From a virus, in IMG/VR virus record IMGVR_UViG_3300047388_000181, positions 1 through 45,822 of that record: a DNA stretch of 45,822 nt, one strand, 5' to 3'. A program made the position numbers and the translations under genes. Shown in pieces: positions 9,262-18,029 of the stretch. How positions within the stretch are numbered: the first letter of the stretch is position 1; every line of letters begins with the position of its first letter. The notes beneath the pieces are model-generated. The model worked only from the letters and a program-made list of their open reading frames with translations. It did no database searches and was not told the origin of the DNA.

Positions 9262-9485
9262 TGTTCAAGAAGCATATGACGCCTCTGCAGCCGCACACGA
9301 AGAAGGGCTCGCTGCAGAGCAGCCCGAACAAGGGTTCAGATCAACGCGACCTCGCCGATGCGGCGGGTGGCGGCGCTCCGAATATGCAGTCCTATGGCAA
9401 AGCTACCCCCATGGCCCAGCCCTCTCCCGATGATGCGGGTCAGGGTATCGGCTTCGGGGGTTTTCCCGGAAATGCGATTGGATGA
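9261..9485 (+). CDS. Small low-complexity protein
   Basis: This 74-residue protein starts at ATG 9261, sharing one base with the upstream TAA, and ends overlapping the next ATG (ATGA). The N-terminus is basic (MFKKHMTPLQPHTKKG). The remainder is Gly/Ser/Pro-rich with the segment NMQSYGKATPM, which resembles RDYGKAPPAP in the preceding protein. The two may share a short motif. Function is unknown. Tight coupling with neighbours is the main evidence that it is real. Confidence 0.55.
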   Translation: MFKKHMTPLQPHTKKGSLQSSPNKGSDQRDLADAAGGGAPNMQSYGKATPMAQPSPDDAGQGIGFGGFPGNAIG

Positions 9486-9739
9486 ACCAGCCAAAGCCCC
9501 CGGCTACGTCTGACATGGTCAAAGAGTTCGCGAGGCGCTTGCGCTCCGCGGACCCTGAGAACTTTCAGTTGTTCGTCGACGCGTTCGACGCGTACACGAC
9601 TGAGGTTACCATCGCGGTAACCGAAGCGGCGTCTGATCAAGTCCTCAACATGCAGGGTCGCGCACGCCAGTGCCGCGCGGTCTTGCGCCTACTCCAAGAG
9701 TGCCACATCCAACGTCCAACCACGAAGGATACTGCGTAA
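9482..9739 (+). CDS. Conserved-type small helical phage protein
   Basis: This 85-residue protein starts at ATG 9482, overlapping the previous stop. It is mostly alpha-helical in character (MVKEFARRLRSADPENFQLFVDAFDAYTTEV, then an amphipathic segment to LLQECHIQ). Proteins with this layout are frequent just upstream of scaffold genes in podovirus-like genomes, with no assigned role that I can name. Its stop is followed by a C-rich run and two 33-bp repeats that are open in the +1 frame (see the repeat entry). One copy of the dispersed palindrome, with a mismatch, lies in this gene at 9606. Confidence 0.6.
   Translation: MNQPKPPATSDMVKEFARRLRSADPENFQLFVDAFDAYTTEVTIAVTEAASDQVLNMQGRARQCRAVLRLLQECHIQRPTTKDTA
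9606..9620. promoter_or_regulatory. Dispersed palindrome variant (one mismatch)
   Basis: TTACCATCGCGGTAA, with extended outer arms GGTTACC/GGTAACC, inside the 85-residue gene. Confidence 0.5.
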
Positions 9740-9745
9740 ACTACC

Positions 9746-9811
9746 CCCCACGAAGGCCCCTCATAAGAAGGCGCCAACCCCCACGAAGGCCCCTCATAAG
9801 AAGGCGCCAAC
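9746..9811 (+). repeat. Tandem 33-bp repeat, two identical copies
   Basis: Two identical 33-bp units lie at 9746-9778 and 9779-9811, between a small helical gene and the scaffold gene. Each unit is 11 codons long and, in the frame starting at 9747, reads PTKAPHKKAPT twice. This frame is open from the end of the upstream gene (+1 relative to it) to about 9900, but I see no normal start codon in it. It could be a frameshifted tail of the upstream protein or the remnant of a basic repeat protein. Confidence 0.85.
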
Positions 9812-9832
9812 AAAAACGGAAAGACCAAACCA

Positions 9833-10924
9833 ATGGCCACCACTGAAACGCTTCATGCTGTCACGCCCCAATCCGACCATGCCCCCTCCGACCCCAACGT
9901 AACCATCCCGAAACACGTACGAGACGCCGCCGCGGCCGCGGATGCCTTCTACAAGCAAGCGTATCAGGCCGAGGAAGCGCCGGAGCCTGTCGTCGAGGCG
10001 CAGCCCGCTCCCGTCGACGCGCCGCCGCCCGCCGTCGAAGCTCCCCCCGTGCAGCACGAAGCGCCGCACCAGGACTACTCACAGCCGGCCACGCCCGCTG
10101 AAGTAAAGAGCGACGATTGGGCGTCACGCTACAACTCGATGTACGGCCGCTGGACTGCGTCGCAACGTCAGGTCGGCGTCATGCAGCAGCAGATGAACGA
10201 TCTCGCTGCCGAGCTTCAGCGCACGCAGGAGCTGCTCACGCGCGGCTCAGCGGGCCAAGAAAATCCGCAAGCACACAAACAGTTGATCACCGATCAGGAC
10301 CGTGAGCAGTACGGCGATGACTTGATTGACGTCGCGCGACGCGCGGCGATGGAGGCTGTAAGCCCCGAGCTAGAGCAACTCCGTGCCGCGAACAGCGATC
10401 TGAAAAAGCAAGTGACTACAACGGCTCAGGCGGAAGTACGGCAGATGCTTGCTGCACAAATTCCGAACTGGGTTGCGATCAATCGTAGCGAGGATTTCAA
10501 GAACCGCTGGCTTCATTTACGGAATATTTACACTGGCGAAGCTAGAGGCAAGACGTTGAACGCGGCCTACGCAGCAGCAGACGCTCCGAGGGTGATCGCG
10601 ATCTTCAACGACTATATCAACGAGGTGAAGGCCACGGGCGGAGAGCTTCCCGGAACCGCAAGGCAAGAGCAGCAACAGGTCGTACAGCCTACCGCTCCTC
10701 GCGCGCCAGCGATCCAATTGGAAACTCTTGCAGCTCCTGGCCGGGCAAGGCCGGCAGGTGGCGACACCAATATGCCCGCGGATAAGCCAACCTACACCCG
10801 GCAGCAAATCGCAAACTTCTATGCTGACGTCCGTCGTAACGCTTTTGCAGGTCGCGAGGCCGACAAGAGCCGCATCGAGCAGGACATCTACATGGCGCAG
10901 CGCGAAGGGCGTGTCCGGGCTTAG
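9833..10924 (+). CDS. Capsid scaffolding protein
   Basis: This 363-residue protein directly precedes the major capsid gene and has scaffold character. It has an acidic, Pro/Ala/Glu-rich disordered N-terminus (residues about 30-90, EAPEPVVEAQPAP), a long coiled-coil-like stretch (RWTASQRQVGVMQQQMNDLAAELQRTQELL, about 105-135), a second helical region, and a basic C-terminus (RQQIANFYADVRRNAFAGREADKSRIEQDI) such as binds coat protein. Scaffolds of this type direct procapsid assembly and then leave. A hairpin lies 40 bp after the stop, so the level of capsid transcript may be set separately. Confidence 0.8.
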   Translation: MATTETLHAVTPQSDHAPSDPNVTIPKHVRDAAAAADAFYKQAYQAEEAPEPVVEAQPAPVDAPPPAVEAPPVQHEAPHQDYSQPATPAEVKSDDWASRYNSMYGRWTASQRQVGVMQQQMNDLAAELQRTQELLTRGSAGQENPQAHKQLITDQDREQYGDDLIDVARRAAMEAVSPELEQLRAANSDLKKQVTTTAQAEVRQMLAAQIPNWVAINRSEDFKNRWLHLRNIYTGEARGKTLNAAYAAADAPRVIAIFNDYINEVKATGGELPGTARQEQQQVVQPTAPRAPAIQLETLAAPGRARPAGGDTNMPADKPTYTRQQIANFYADVRRNAFAGREADKSRIEQDIYMAQREGRVRA

Positions 10925-10963
10925 CCGGGGGCCGTCCGCAACAAAGTAAATAAGCAAAACGCG

Positions 10964-10993
10964 AGAGCCCCCAACACGAAACCTGGGGGCTCT
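10964..10993 (+). terminator. Hairpin between scaffold and capsid genes
   Basis: A perfect 10-bp stem (AGAGCCCCCA at 10964-10973 with TGGGGGCTCT at 10984-10993) encloses a 10-nt loop. No T-run follows, so it may be a weak or bidirectional terminator or an RNA-stabilising hairpin. It sits 55 bp upstream of the chosen capsid start. Confidence 0.6.
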
Positions 10994-11049
10994 TCCGCGT
11001 AACAACAGTCAAGAACTGGCGGGTGCCCCTAACCCTATGGGGCACCACG

Positions 11050-12060
11050 ATGTCAATTCCTGCCGCAGGCTATCCGGGCGCAACGTCCGGCTCTACCCCA
11101 GCAATCTATCCGGTTGGTAGCGCTGGCAACTCCCTCCAGTCGACGGGCTTCATCCCGGAGATTTGGTCGGGCAAGCTGGTCGAGAAGTTCTACGCTTCGA
11201 CCGTTCTCGCCGCGATCTCGAACACCGACTACGAAGGTGAGATCAAGAACAAGGGCGACCGCGTCAAGATCAGGACCAAGCCGACCATCACCATCCACGA
11301 CTACAAGTCCGACGGCCTGCTCGGCCTGGACCGCCCGACCGGCGGCACCGTTGAGCTGTACATCGGCAACGGCAAGTACTTCTCGCTGATCCTCGACGAC
11401 GTCATGGAAATCCAGAGCGACCTCAACGTCCTCTCCATGTGGTCAGACGATGCGGCTCAGCAGCTGAAGATCACCGTCGACACGGACGTGTTGGACGGTA
11501 TCGTTGGCCAGATGGCTGCCGCGAACAAGGGCACTTCGGCTGGTGTCATCACCGGCAACGTCAACCTCGGTGTCAAGGGTACGCCCCTCTCGGTCGTGTC
11601 CAAGAACCCCGGTTCGGGTGACGTGGAGCTGCTCGACGTGCTGATGCGTATGGGTCAGGTCCTCGACGAGCAGAACATTCCGGAAATCGGCCGCTGGGTC
11701 GTTATGCCGGCGTGGGCTGGTCGTATGATCAAGCAGTCGGAACTCCGTCAGGCTTACCTGTCGGGCGACAGCGTCTCGATGCTGCGCAACGGCCGTTTGG
11801 GCATGATCGATCGTTTCACGATCTACATCTCCAACCTCCTGCCGAACAACAGCTCGGACAGCACGAACTTCGCTTCTGGCGAATGGCCGATCTTCGCTGG
11901 CCACGCGCATGGACTGACGTTCGCTTCGCAGATCAGCAAGGTGGAAACCCTTCGCTCGGAACTGACCTTCGGTCAGATTTTGCGCGGACTGCAGGTCTAC
12001 GGATATCAGGTCGTCGACGGCAAGGCGCTGGTTCAGGCGCAGGTTACGCCGAACTCGTAA
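11050..12060 (+). CDS. Major capsid protein
   Basis: I prefer ATG 11050 (336 residues); an in-frame GTG at 11023 would add nine residues. The segment FIPEIWSGKLVEKFYASTVLAAISNTDYEGEIKNKGDRVKIRTKP has the hallmarks of HK97-fold coat proteins of podovirus-like phages: an N-arm, then a strand-rich E-loop-like region. The body continues through MEIQSDLNVLSMWSDDAAQQLKITVDTDVLDGI (spine helix region) and ends with a short VDGKALVQAQVTPNS tail. Codon use in this gene looks unusually biased (many GGC, ATC, AAC, CTC), as expected for the most abundant protein. It has its own flanking hairpins, which fits high expression. Confidence 0.9.
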   Translation: MSIPAAGYPGATSGSTPAIYPVGSAGNSLQSTGFIPEIWSGKLVEKFYASTVLAAISNTDYEGEIKNKGDRVKIRTKPTITIHDYKSDGLLGLDRPTGGTVELYIGNGKYFSLILDDVMEIQSDLNVLSMWSDDAAQQLKITVDTDVLDGIVGQMAAANKGTSAGVITGNVNLGVKGTPLSVVSKNPGSGDVELLDVLMRMGQVLDEQNIPEIGRWVVMPAWAGRMIKQSELRQAYLSGDSVSMLRNGRLGMIDRFTIYISNLLPNNSSDSTNFASGEWPIFAGHAHGLTFASQISKVETLRSELTFGQILRGLQVYGYQVVDGKALVQAQVTPNS

Positions 12061-12064
12061 CCGT

Positions 12065-12090
12065 TATACTAGTTCCGCGGAGCTAGTATA
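12065..12090 (+). other. Hairpin after capsid gene
   Basis: An 8-bp perfect stem (TATACTAG, 12065-12072, with CTAGTATA, 12083-12090) starts four bases after the capsid stop. It lacks a T-run and is followed 16 bp later by a second, terminator-like hairpin. It may protect the 3' end of the capsid mRNA. Confidence 0.6.
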
Positions 12091-12105
12091 AACGAACGCT
12101 TAAGG

Positions 12106-12140
12106 ACCCCGGGGGCTTCGTGCTCTCGGGGTTTTCTTTT
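12106..12140 (+). terminator. Rho-independent terminator after capsid gene
   Basis: The stem ACCCCG (12106-12111) pairs with CGGGGT (12127-12132), extended inside by weaker pairs around a CTTCGTG loop. A T-rich run TTTCTTTT (12133-12140) follows. Placement directly after the major capsid gene and before the neck genes is typical. Confidence 0.8.
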
Positions 12141-12151
12141 GCGGGGCACTT

Positions 12152-12547
12152 ATGCAGCTCAACACGACATTGGAGACGGTCGCTGATTATATCGCCGACG
12201 CGCGAGTTCTTTTGCTCGATGGCGTGGCGCCGTATCGCTACGACGATAGCAGCCTCCTCACCGCGCTGAACGTCGCCCTTCTGGAAGGTCGCAGGCTACG
12301 AGCTGATTTGTTCGTATTCAGCGACCGCCACGGCGGCGCTGTGCCGGCTTATACCTCCAACGATACCACTCTCGTTCCGATAGAAGCGCAGTTCCGGCTG
12401 GCGTTCCTGCACGGTGTTGTGGGTCACGCGATCGAGCGTGACGAGGAATACATCCAGGACAAGAGGGCCGTCGCGTTCCTGAACATCATGTCGAACATCC
12501 TCATCGGGAAGAACATGATCAATCCCCCCGGCGCTGGAGCTGGCTAA
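12152..12547 (+). CDS. Phage adaptor / head-tail connection protein
   Basis: This 131-residue protein matches my memory of a phage adaptor family (DUF6682-like). It opens with TVADYIADARVLLLDGVAPYRYDDSSLLTALNVALLEGRRLRADLF, a helical block with the conserved P-Y-R-Y-x-D-x-x-L pattern. It then has a short beta part and a C-terminal helix with YIQDKRAVAFLNIMSNIL. Such proteins sit under the portal and connect it to the tail tube, like T7 gp11 in position. The ATG follows the terminator directly. The stop overlaps the next start (TAATG), coupling it with the second neck protein. Confidence 0.75.
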   Translation: MQLNTTLETVADYIADARVLLLDGVAPYRYDDSSLLTALNVALLEGRRLRADLFVFSDRHGGAVPAYTSNDTTLVPIEAQFRLAFLHGVVGHAIERDEEYIQDKRAVAFLNIMSNILIGKNMINPPGAGAG

Positions 12548-13185
12548 TGTTGAACCCAAACGACCTCAATGTCGTCATGAACCAATGCCGGATCGAGTTG
12601 ACCGGTGTGTCGGATGCTATGCTCAAAGCGCAGATGTTCGAGGTTTTGGACGAGTTCTTCCGGGATACGTCCTCATGGCGTTCGCAAGTGACGTTCAATG
12701 CGACGTCGGACACGAACCTGTACGACGTCATCGTCGATGAGGGACAGATCATCCGCCTCGACAAGGTGACAGATAGCGCGGGCAATTTCGCCCCGGCGCT
12801 GATGGCGGACATCCCGACCCTCTCGCTGCAGAGCGCACCGAACAGCGCCCAGACGTATACCGCCACGGTAATTCAGACGGTCTCGCTGCCGCTAGGCAGC
12901 AAGGGCTTTCCGGTCGCGCCGGAGTGGGTGCTCCAGAAGTGGCACCTCGCTATCAAGCACGGCATCATCGGCGAGATCAAATCCCAGAACGGCAAGAGCT
13001 ACAGCGACGCCCCCGGCGCCGTTTATCACCTCAAGAAGTTCCGACAGATGATCGGCAACGTGCGTAGCGCTGTGCTGCGCGCGAACACTTCTGGTGCGCA
13101 GGCGTGGCGCTTCCCGCAGTCATTCCGGTCAGACAGTCAGCGCGGCGGCGTGCCGCCCCTCAGCGGTAGCGAGAGGACGTTCTAA
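12547..13185 (+). CDS. Neck / tail tubular-type protein
   Basis: This 212-residue protein is coupled to the adaptor gene upstream and to the next gene by one-base overlaps. Residues 1-50 form helices (DLNVVMNQCRIELTGVSDAMLKAQMFEVLDEFFRDTSSWRSQVTF) of the type seen in small tail tubular or neck proteins, and the middle is beta-rich (LYDVIVDEGQIIRLDKV). The C-terminal half has a helix (EWVLQKWHLAIKHGIIGEIK) and a disordered, basic end. By position and layout it probably completes the connector. One palindrome variant lies in it (12857). Confidence 0.65.
   Translation: MLNPNDLNVVMNQCRIELTGVSDAMLKAQMFEVLDEFFRDTSSWRSQVTFNATSDTNLYDVIVDEGQIIRLDKVTDSAGNFAPALMADIPTLSLQSAPNSAQTYTATVIQTVSLPLGSKGFPVAPEWVLQKWHLAIKHGIIGEIKSQNGKSYSDAPGAVYHLKKFRQMIGNVRSAVLRANTSGAQAWRFPQSFRSDSQRGGVPPLSGSERTF
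12857..12871. promoter_or_regulatory. Dispersed palindrome variant (one mismatch)
   Basis: ATACCGCCACGGTAA, in the neck protein gene, encoding part of YTATVI. Confidence 0.45.
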
Positions 13186-13592
13186 TGGCACTCACAGCTT
13201 CACGCCAAGACCTACAGTATTTGGACAGCGGCGATTTATACGACGCATTCCAGTTCGGGACACTGGGCGACACCTCATGGGATTTCAACAACAAGACGTT
13301 CCATATGGACGTCAAAGGCAGCACCGACGATGCCAGTCCGTTGCTGTCGTTGACGACGACTAACAACCGCATCGTTGTCGTCGATGCTAGCCAGCGCGTC
13401 CTTCTCCTCGATATGTCGTTGGCGGCGATCCCGTCCCTGGGGCCCCCAGGGCCCCCCGTGGGGGAGCTAGTAGCTGTCATCGTGCCGGGTTGCTACGTTT
13501 ACGATCTGATCATGATTGACGGCATAACGACGGTTCGCACGCCATTGATGTACGGCAAGCTAGAAATCAAACACGGGGCGACACAAGAATGA
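13185..13592 (+). CDS. Small beta-rich structural protein
   Basis: This 135-residue protein is read from ATG 13185, overlapping the preceding stop. It begins with a strand-rich domain ([29 protein letters not shown]) resembling small tail-fibre adaptor or baseplate domains that have a TWDF-type strand. A short GPPGPPVGE insertion is encoded by a very GC-rich palindromic stretch (13434-13467). The C-terminus reads [20 protein letters not shown]. It lies just before the collagen-like fibre genes and may anchor them. Function is inferred. Confidence 0.5.
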   Translation: MALTASRQDLQYLDSGDLYDAFQFGTLGDTSWDFNNKTFHMDVKGSTDDASPLLSLTTTNNRIVVVDASQRVLLLDMSLAAIPSLGPPGPPVGELVAVIVPGCYVYDLIMIDGITTVRTPLMYGKLEIKHGATQE

Positions 13593-14113
13593 CCGTCGTA
13601 GACACATCCCCAGCGCCGGTTATGGCGCGCCCCGTTCTCGTGATCGGTGGCCCGACTGGTCCTGCTGGCTCGCCCGGTGGACCGACTGGTCCGACCGGCG
13701 TCATCGGCCCCACCGGAGTAACAGGTTATACAGGACCCGGCGGCTTCACGGGGGTTACCGGGTATACCGGTCCCACAGGCACTGCTGGCGGCACTGGGGC
13801 GACTGGGCTGACCGGCCCCGCTGGCTCGGGATCGACGGGCGCTACTGGCATTACCGGTCCTACCGGTCCCACAGCTAGCTCGTTCTCGACGACCGTTACC
13901 GCGGTGAACGGGACGGCTAACACCGCCGGCGGTGTGCAATCGTTCTTGATGGGATCGTCCGGGATCGCGATCTGCTGGGGCTCCGGCGTGCCTACGCTCT
14001 CTGCGCCTAAAGGATCGCTCTATTTGCGTACGGACGGTAGTTCATCGTCAACGCGCGCGTACATCAACTCCGACGGAGGTACGACATGGACCGCCATCAC
14101 CACCGCGAGCTAA
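13589..14113 (+). CDS. Collagen-like fibre protein 3
   Basis: This 174-residue protein starts at ATG 13589, overlapping the preceding stop. Residues about 20-95 are Gly-X-Y triplets ([12 protein letters not shown]). The C-terminal domain (about 97-174) ends with [30 protein letters not shown] recognise this as a beta domain recurring at the end of phage fibre proteins, where it nucleates the trimer or binds a ligand. A small gene (14086-14235) starts inside its last codons. Confidence 0.75.
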   Translation: MTVVDTSPAPVMARPVLVIGGPTGPAGSPGGPTGPTGVIGPTGVTGYTGPGGFTGVTGYTGPTGTAGGTGATGLTGPAGSGSTGATGITGPTGPTASSFSTTVTAVNGTANTAGGVQSFLMGSSGIAICWGSGVPTLSAPKGSLYLRTDGSSSSTRAYINSDGGTTWTAITTAS

Positions 14114-14235
14114 TCGTGCCCACGACACAGGGCATGATCCCTATGGAGCCCATGCAGGAATTCATCGTGCCGTCGGACGACGAGATAATCGACGTCCTTG
14201 AAGAAGACCGCGATATCGACGTTGAGAGGGTGTAA
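14086..14235 (+). CDS. Small acidic protein overlapping two fibre genes
   Basis: This 49-residue reading frame starts at ATG 14086 within the last codons of the upstream collagen-like gene. A strong Shine-Dalgarno GGAGG (14075-14079) lies six bases before it. It ends with TAA overlapping the ATG of the next collagen-like gene (TAATG). It begins [17 protein letters not shown] and ends in the acidic tail [18 protein letters not shown]. The fit between two coupled junctions and the strong ribosome site support that it is real. I recognise no family. It could be a small chaperone or regulator of the fibre genes. Confidence 0.65.
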   Translation: MDRHHHRELIVPTTQGMIPMEPMQEFIVPSDDEIIDVLEEDRDIDVERV

Positions 14236-15353
14236 TGGCAACAGGTACTCAGGTTTTTCAGGTAGCTGGTTTGGGAGAGCTGATGCTCTCCATCCTCGGC
14301 GCGACTGGCCCCACCGGCCCGGCGGGCGGTAACTCTGCTGACGGTCACGATGGTGCGACCGGCCCCACTGGCCCTAGCCTCGGATCGACTGGTCCGACTG
14401 GCAATACTGGTCCGACCGGCTTTAACGGCACGACAGGCGTGACGGGGTACACCGGCGTAACTGGCCCGACTGGCGCGAGCGTAACTGGCCCGACTGGTAA
14501 CACTGGCGCAACTGGCCCGTTAGGTACCGGTCCCACCGGTCCCGCCGGCACTGCATCTTCTACTGGCGCGACTGGTCCCGCAGGTAATGGTCCCACCGGC
14601 AACACTGGTCCGGCCGGCTCTGCTGCCGCTACTGGCGCTACTGGCAACACTGGTCCAACTGGTTCTACCGGTGTGACGGGTTCGACCGGTACGCAGGGCG
14701 TGCAAGGCGTCACGGGGCCGACAGGCGCGATAGGACCGACTGGCCAGCGCGGTAACGACGGCAACCAGGGGTTTACGGGACCGACAGGCAACACCGGCCC
14801 TACAGGCAACACCGGCCCGACTGGTAAAACCGGCCCGACTGGTAGCACGGGTACGATCGGTATTATCGGCGTTACCGGGCCGACTGGCCCAGCTTTAGGT
14901 CCGACTGGCAATACTGGCCCGACCGGCTTTAACGGCACGACGGGCGGTACCGGTCCGACTGGTCCGCTAGGTGGTCCAACTGGCCCCACTGGTCCGACGG
15001 GCGCTACTGGTCCGACGGGCGCTACTGGTCCTACCGGTGTGACTGGTGCCACCGGCGTGCAGGGTATTATCGGCCCCACTGGTCCGGGCTTCAGCGGCGC
15101 GACGGTGCTGATCGCAAACTTCACCGCCGATTTCGGTACGGTGACTGCGCAGAACGGCAACGCAGCAACGTTCACTATATCCGGGCTGTTGACCACAGAC
15201 CAAGTTCACATCGAGTGCGTTAGCCCGCCGCCGATTGGATACCAACCGCCTAACACGTACGTCACTGCGGCCAATACCCTTAGCCTCTATTTCAACACGT
15301 CGAGAGCATGCACGCTCGGCAGTTTAAACTGGCGACTGACGGTGACCCGATGA
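14235..15353 (+). CDS. Collagen-like fibre protein 4
   Basis: This 372-residue protein has a short N-terminal head ([18 protein letters not shown]), a long Gly-X-Y region of about 260 residues dominated by GPT, GNT and GAT, and a C-terminal domain of about 85 residues (NFTADFGTV through [12 protein letters not shown]). The head and the C-terminal domain both have close paralogues in the next gene ([27 protein letters not shown] through [12 protein letters not shown]). The domain is probably a small beta-sandwich that registers the trimer. The TGA overlaps the next ATG. The DNA is highly repetitive, so rod length may vary by recombination. Confidence 0.8.
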   Translation: MATGTQVFQVAGLGELMLSILGATGPTGPAGGNSADGHDGATGPTGPSLGSTGPTGNTGPTGFNGTTGVTGYTGVTGPTGASVTGPTGNTGATGPLGTGPTGPAGTASSTGATGPAGNGPTGNTGPAGSAAATGATGNTGPTGSTGVTGSTGTQGVQGVTGPTGAIGPTGQRGNDGNQGFTGPTGNTGPTGNTGPTGKTGPTGSTGTIGIIGVTGPTGPALGPTGNTGPTGFNGTTGGTGPTGPLGGPTGPTGPTGATGPTGATGPTGVTGATGVQGIIGPTGPGFSGATVLIANFTADFGTVTAQNGNAATFTISGLLTTDQVHIECVSPPPIGYQPPNTYVTAANTLSLYFNTSRACTLGSLNWRLTVTR

Positions 15354-18022
15354 CAGATGTTATTCAAGTAGCAGGTTTCAGCGACCTGATGCTCCAAATC
15401 CTTGGTGCAACCGGGCCGACAGGCTCGCAGAGCGCACCTCCCCTCGATGGGCGTGATGGACCGACTGGTCCCACCGGGTCCGGATCAACTGGTCCGACCG
15501 GCGCGACCGGCGCGACCGGCTACGCTGGCACGACAGGCGGTACCGGGCCAACCGGCGCGGCTGGAAACGTAGGCGCCACCGGTAGCACCGGCGCCACCGG
15601 TAGCACCGGCGCGACTGGCCCGGTAGGCATCGGCGCGACGGGTAACACCGGCGCCGCGGCACCCACTGGTGCGACTGGCCCGACTGGCGGCGGCCCGACT
15701 GGTGCGACTGGTCCCGCTGGACCAGCGGCCGCGACTGGTGCGACTGGTGCGACTGGCAAAACCGGTCCCGTGGGATCTACAGGCGCGACTGGCCCGCAAG
15801 GCGTGCAAGGTGCAATCGGCCCGCAAGGCGTGCAAGGCGTGACGGGACAACCCGGCGGCAACGGCATCCAAGGGCTTACAGGTCTGACTGGCAATTTGGG
15901 CGCGACCGGTAGCACTGGAGCCACCGGTATCACTGGCGCGGCTGGCGTGCAGGGCGCCCAGGGTACACAAGGCGTAACCGGATCGACCGGCCCGAACGGC
16001 AGCGGTCCGACCGGTGCGACTGGCCCAACTGGCTTCAATGGCTCGGTAGGCAGTACAGGTCCGACTGGCCCCGGTACTGGTGCGACTGGCCGTACTGGTG
16101 CAGCCGGCCCCCAGGGTAACCCTGGTGTAACTGGTCCGACTGGCGCGACTGGTCATCAAGGCATACCGGGCCTAACGGGACCGGTCGGTCCCGGCCAGAA
16201 CGGAGTTACTGTCACGGTAACGAATTTCACTGCGAACTTCGGCACGGTCACACCGGGGGATGGCAACGCGACGACGCTCTCGGTGCCGGGTCTCTTGGTA
16301 AGCGATCAGGTACACGTTGAATGTCTGAGCCCGCCACCGCCTGGGTATCAGCCGCCTAACGCGCGCGTCAGCGCCGCAGATACGTTGAGCCTGTATTTCA
16401 ATACGGCCAACACGTGTGTGCTTGGTAGTTTGAATTGGCGGCTCACTCAAATACGGGCTACATCTACCTTCAATAATCCGGAGACTGTCGCACTAGCGTC
16501 GAACATCACGCCTGCTCCGGCTATCTCGTGGTTGACAGCTGTCGACACCGCGATCACCAACTTGAAGGCAGCGGGTATCTGGCAGACGTTTGACTTATTC
16601 TACGGCTTTTCTGCCGTGGGTGCTAACGCACGTACATATAACTGGGTCGACATAACCACTGGACGCTTAACCGCGAACGGCACCCTGAACTACGTCGACA
16701 ACGGCTATGCTGCCAGCGATGGTACGACCGGCTGGTTCTCTTCGTCCTTTAATGTCAACTCTGGCAAGGCCACTGATGGCAACGCTGAGTTCGGATACTT
16801 CTGCTTGAGCGAGGCTCTGACAGAGAGCGTCTGCCCGTTCGGGACCAGCGGCGGTAAATCCTCCTTCAGCATGCAAGCAACTTCTACCGCGGTTGCTAAT
16901 CTGTCGGCCAAGCTTAACACGTCGTCAGCCGCCTCCTTCTCGTCTAAGTGGGGTTCTACAGTCGGCCACTTCGTCTTGCAGCAGAACACTACTACGCAAC
17001 TTGAAGCCTACCTTGACGGCACCTCGCTCGGGACGAGCACGCAGACGCATAGCGCCGACACCGGCACCGTGCAGATTTTCAAGAACTCGGCGAGCGCGTT
17101 CACATCGCGGCAAACGGCATTCGTGCACTACGGCTCGAAGCTGACAGCGCCGCAGCACCTCACGCTTTCCAAGGTACTCTATACGTTCCTGACAACGGTG
17201 GCTGTTAGGCCGGAGGCGGGTGGTCTCGGATCGAGCACTGGCCCGACGAATATCGCTCCGTACAAACACATCCCGACAGGCACAGGTAACGGCATCACCG
17301 TGCCCCTTTCGCCCAGCTTCCCTTCCGGTAACTTCCAGGGAGGCAGCAGCGCCTATCCTTATGCCGCCATTCTGGTTAATGATCCGAATTACACTTCACT
17401 TCTTAGATTGGAGGTTCACCCCGGTGACCGCGCCCCGTTCGATAGTAGCGGGATTACGCGCTCACAATTTAATACCGCTGGTGGAACTAGCATCCCATAT
17501 GCCACAACCTGCGATATTGCCTACTCATTCTATATCGAGCCCGGCTCTGTTGCCGATGCTAACAGCTGGAATGATATTATCGATCTGCACGACCAAAGCA
17601 GCGTGGGCCCGAACTGCGGCCCAACTCACGCTATCGCCACGTCAACTCCAAACTCACCATACAAATTTTTCGTATGGGGAATCGTGAATAAGACGACATT
17701 CAAGAATTCCAACGCGGCCACCTACATTACATTGGCGGCCGGCCAGTGGCATCATGTCAGAACGACGTTCCGGTGCGACGATAGTCCGAATGGGTTCTGT
17801 CAGTCGTGGGTCAACGGCGTTCAGGTCCTGAACGTAACTGGCGAGCAATGGGGGGCCGGTTCGGTTAACGCCCCAATGTGGTGGAATATCGCCCTATATC
17901 GCGGCAACAGCAATGCCCCACCATTCGCGATTTGGTACGCCAATCTCGAGTTCGATAAAACTGGTGCCGCGCCATATGCCTCTCGTATCACCAGCCCGCT
18001 ACCAGTCCCACCACTGACTTGA
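15350..18022 (+). CDS. Collagen-like tail fibre / receptor-binding protein 5
   Basis: I take ATG 15350 (890 residues), overlapping the upstream stop; the frame extends upstream but only into the previous gene. Order: head (1-20), Gly-X-Y rod (about 20-285), the beta domain shared with the preceding fibre, a middle domain ending near [25 protein letters not shown] that is common in phage tail proteins, and a C-terminal jelly roll. The last has features of heparin-lyase/LamG-type domains, such as the [12 protein letters not shown] strand and [17 protein letters not shown]. It probably binds, and perhaps cleaves, host polysaccharide. I see no clear catalytic triad. It is the longest fibre in the window and the best candidate for the host-range protein. 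Confidence 0.75.
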   Translation: MTDVIQVAGFSDLMLQILGATGPTGSQSAPPLDGRDGPTGPTGSGSTGPTGATGATGYAGTTGGTGPTGAAGNVGATGSTGATGSTGATGPVGIGATGNTGAAAPTGATGPTGGGPTGATGPAGPAAATGATGATGKTGPVGSTGATGPQGVQGAIGPQGVQGVTGQPGGNGIQGLTGLTGNLGATGSTGATGITGAAGVQGAQGTQGVTGSTGPNGSGPTGATGPTGFNGSVGSTGPTGPGTGATGRTGAAGPQGNPGVTGPTGATGHQGIPGLTGPVGPGQNGVTVTVTNFTANFGTVTPGDGNATTLSVPGLLVSDQVHVECLSPPPPGYQPPNARVSAADTLSLYFNTANTCVLGSLNWRLTQIRATSTFNNPETVALASNITPAPAISWLTAVDTAITNLKAAGIWQTFDLFYGFSAVGANARTYNWVDITTGRLTANGTLNYVDNGYAASDGTTGWFSSSFNVNSGKATDGNAEFGYFCLSEALTESVCPFGTSGGKSSFSMQATSTAVANLSAKLNTSSAASFSSKWGSTVGHFVLQQNTTTQLEAYLDGTSLGTSTQTHSADTGTVQIFKNSASAFTSRQTAFVHYGSKLTAPQHLTLSKVLYTFLTTVAVRPEAGGLGSSTGPTNIAPYKHIPTGTGNGITVPLSPSFPSGNFQGGSSAYPYAAILVNDPNYTSLLRLEVHPGDRAPFDSSGITRSQFNTAGGTSIPYATTCDIAYSFYIEPGSVADANSWNDIIDLHDQSSVGPNCGPTHAIATSTPNSPYKFFVWGIVNKTTFKNSNAATYITLAAGQWHHVRTTFRCDDSPNGFCQSWVNGVQVLNVTGEQWGAGSVNAPMWWNIALYRGNSNAPPFAIWYANLEFDKTGAAPYASRITSPLPVPPLT
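16206..16220. promoter_or_regulatory. Dispersed palindrome variant (one mismatch)
   Basis: TTACTGTCACGGTAA, in the large collagen-like fibre gene, encoding part of VTVTVT. Confidence 0.45.
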
Positions 18023-18029
18023 GGATGTA

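Noticed and set aside
13434-13467. Very GC-rich palindromic stretch as a terminator
   Set aside because: It lies within a reading frame, has almost no loop and no T-run. It is better read as codons for GPPGPP.
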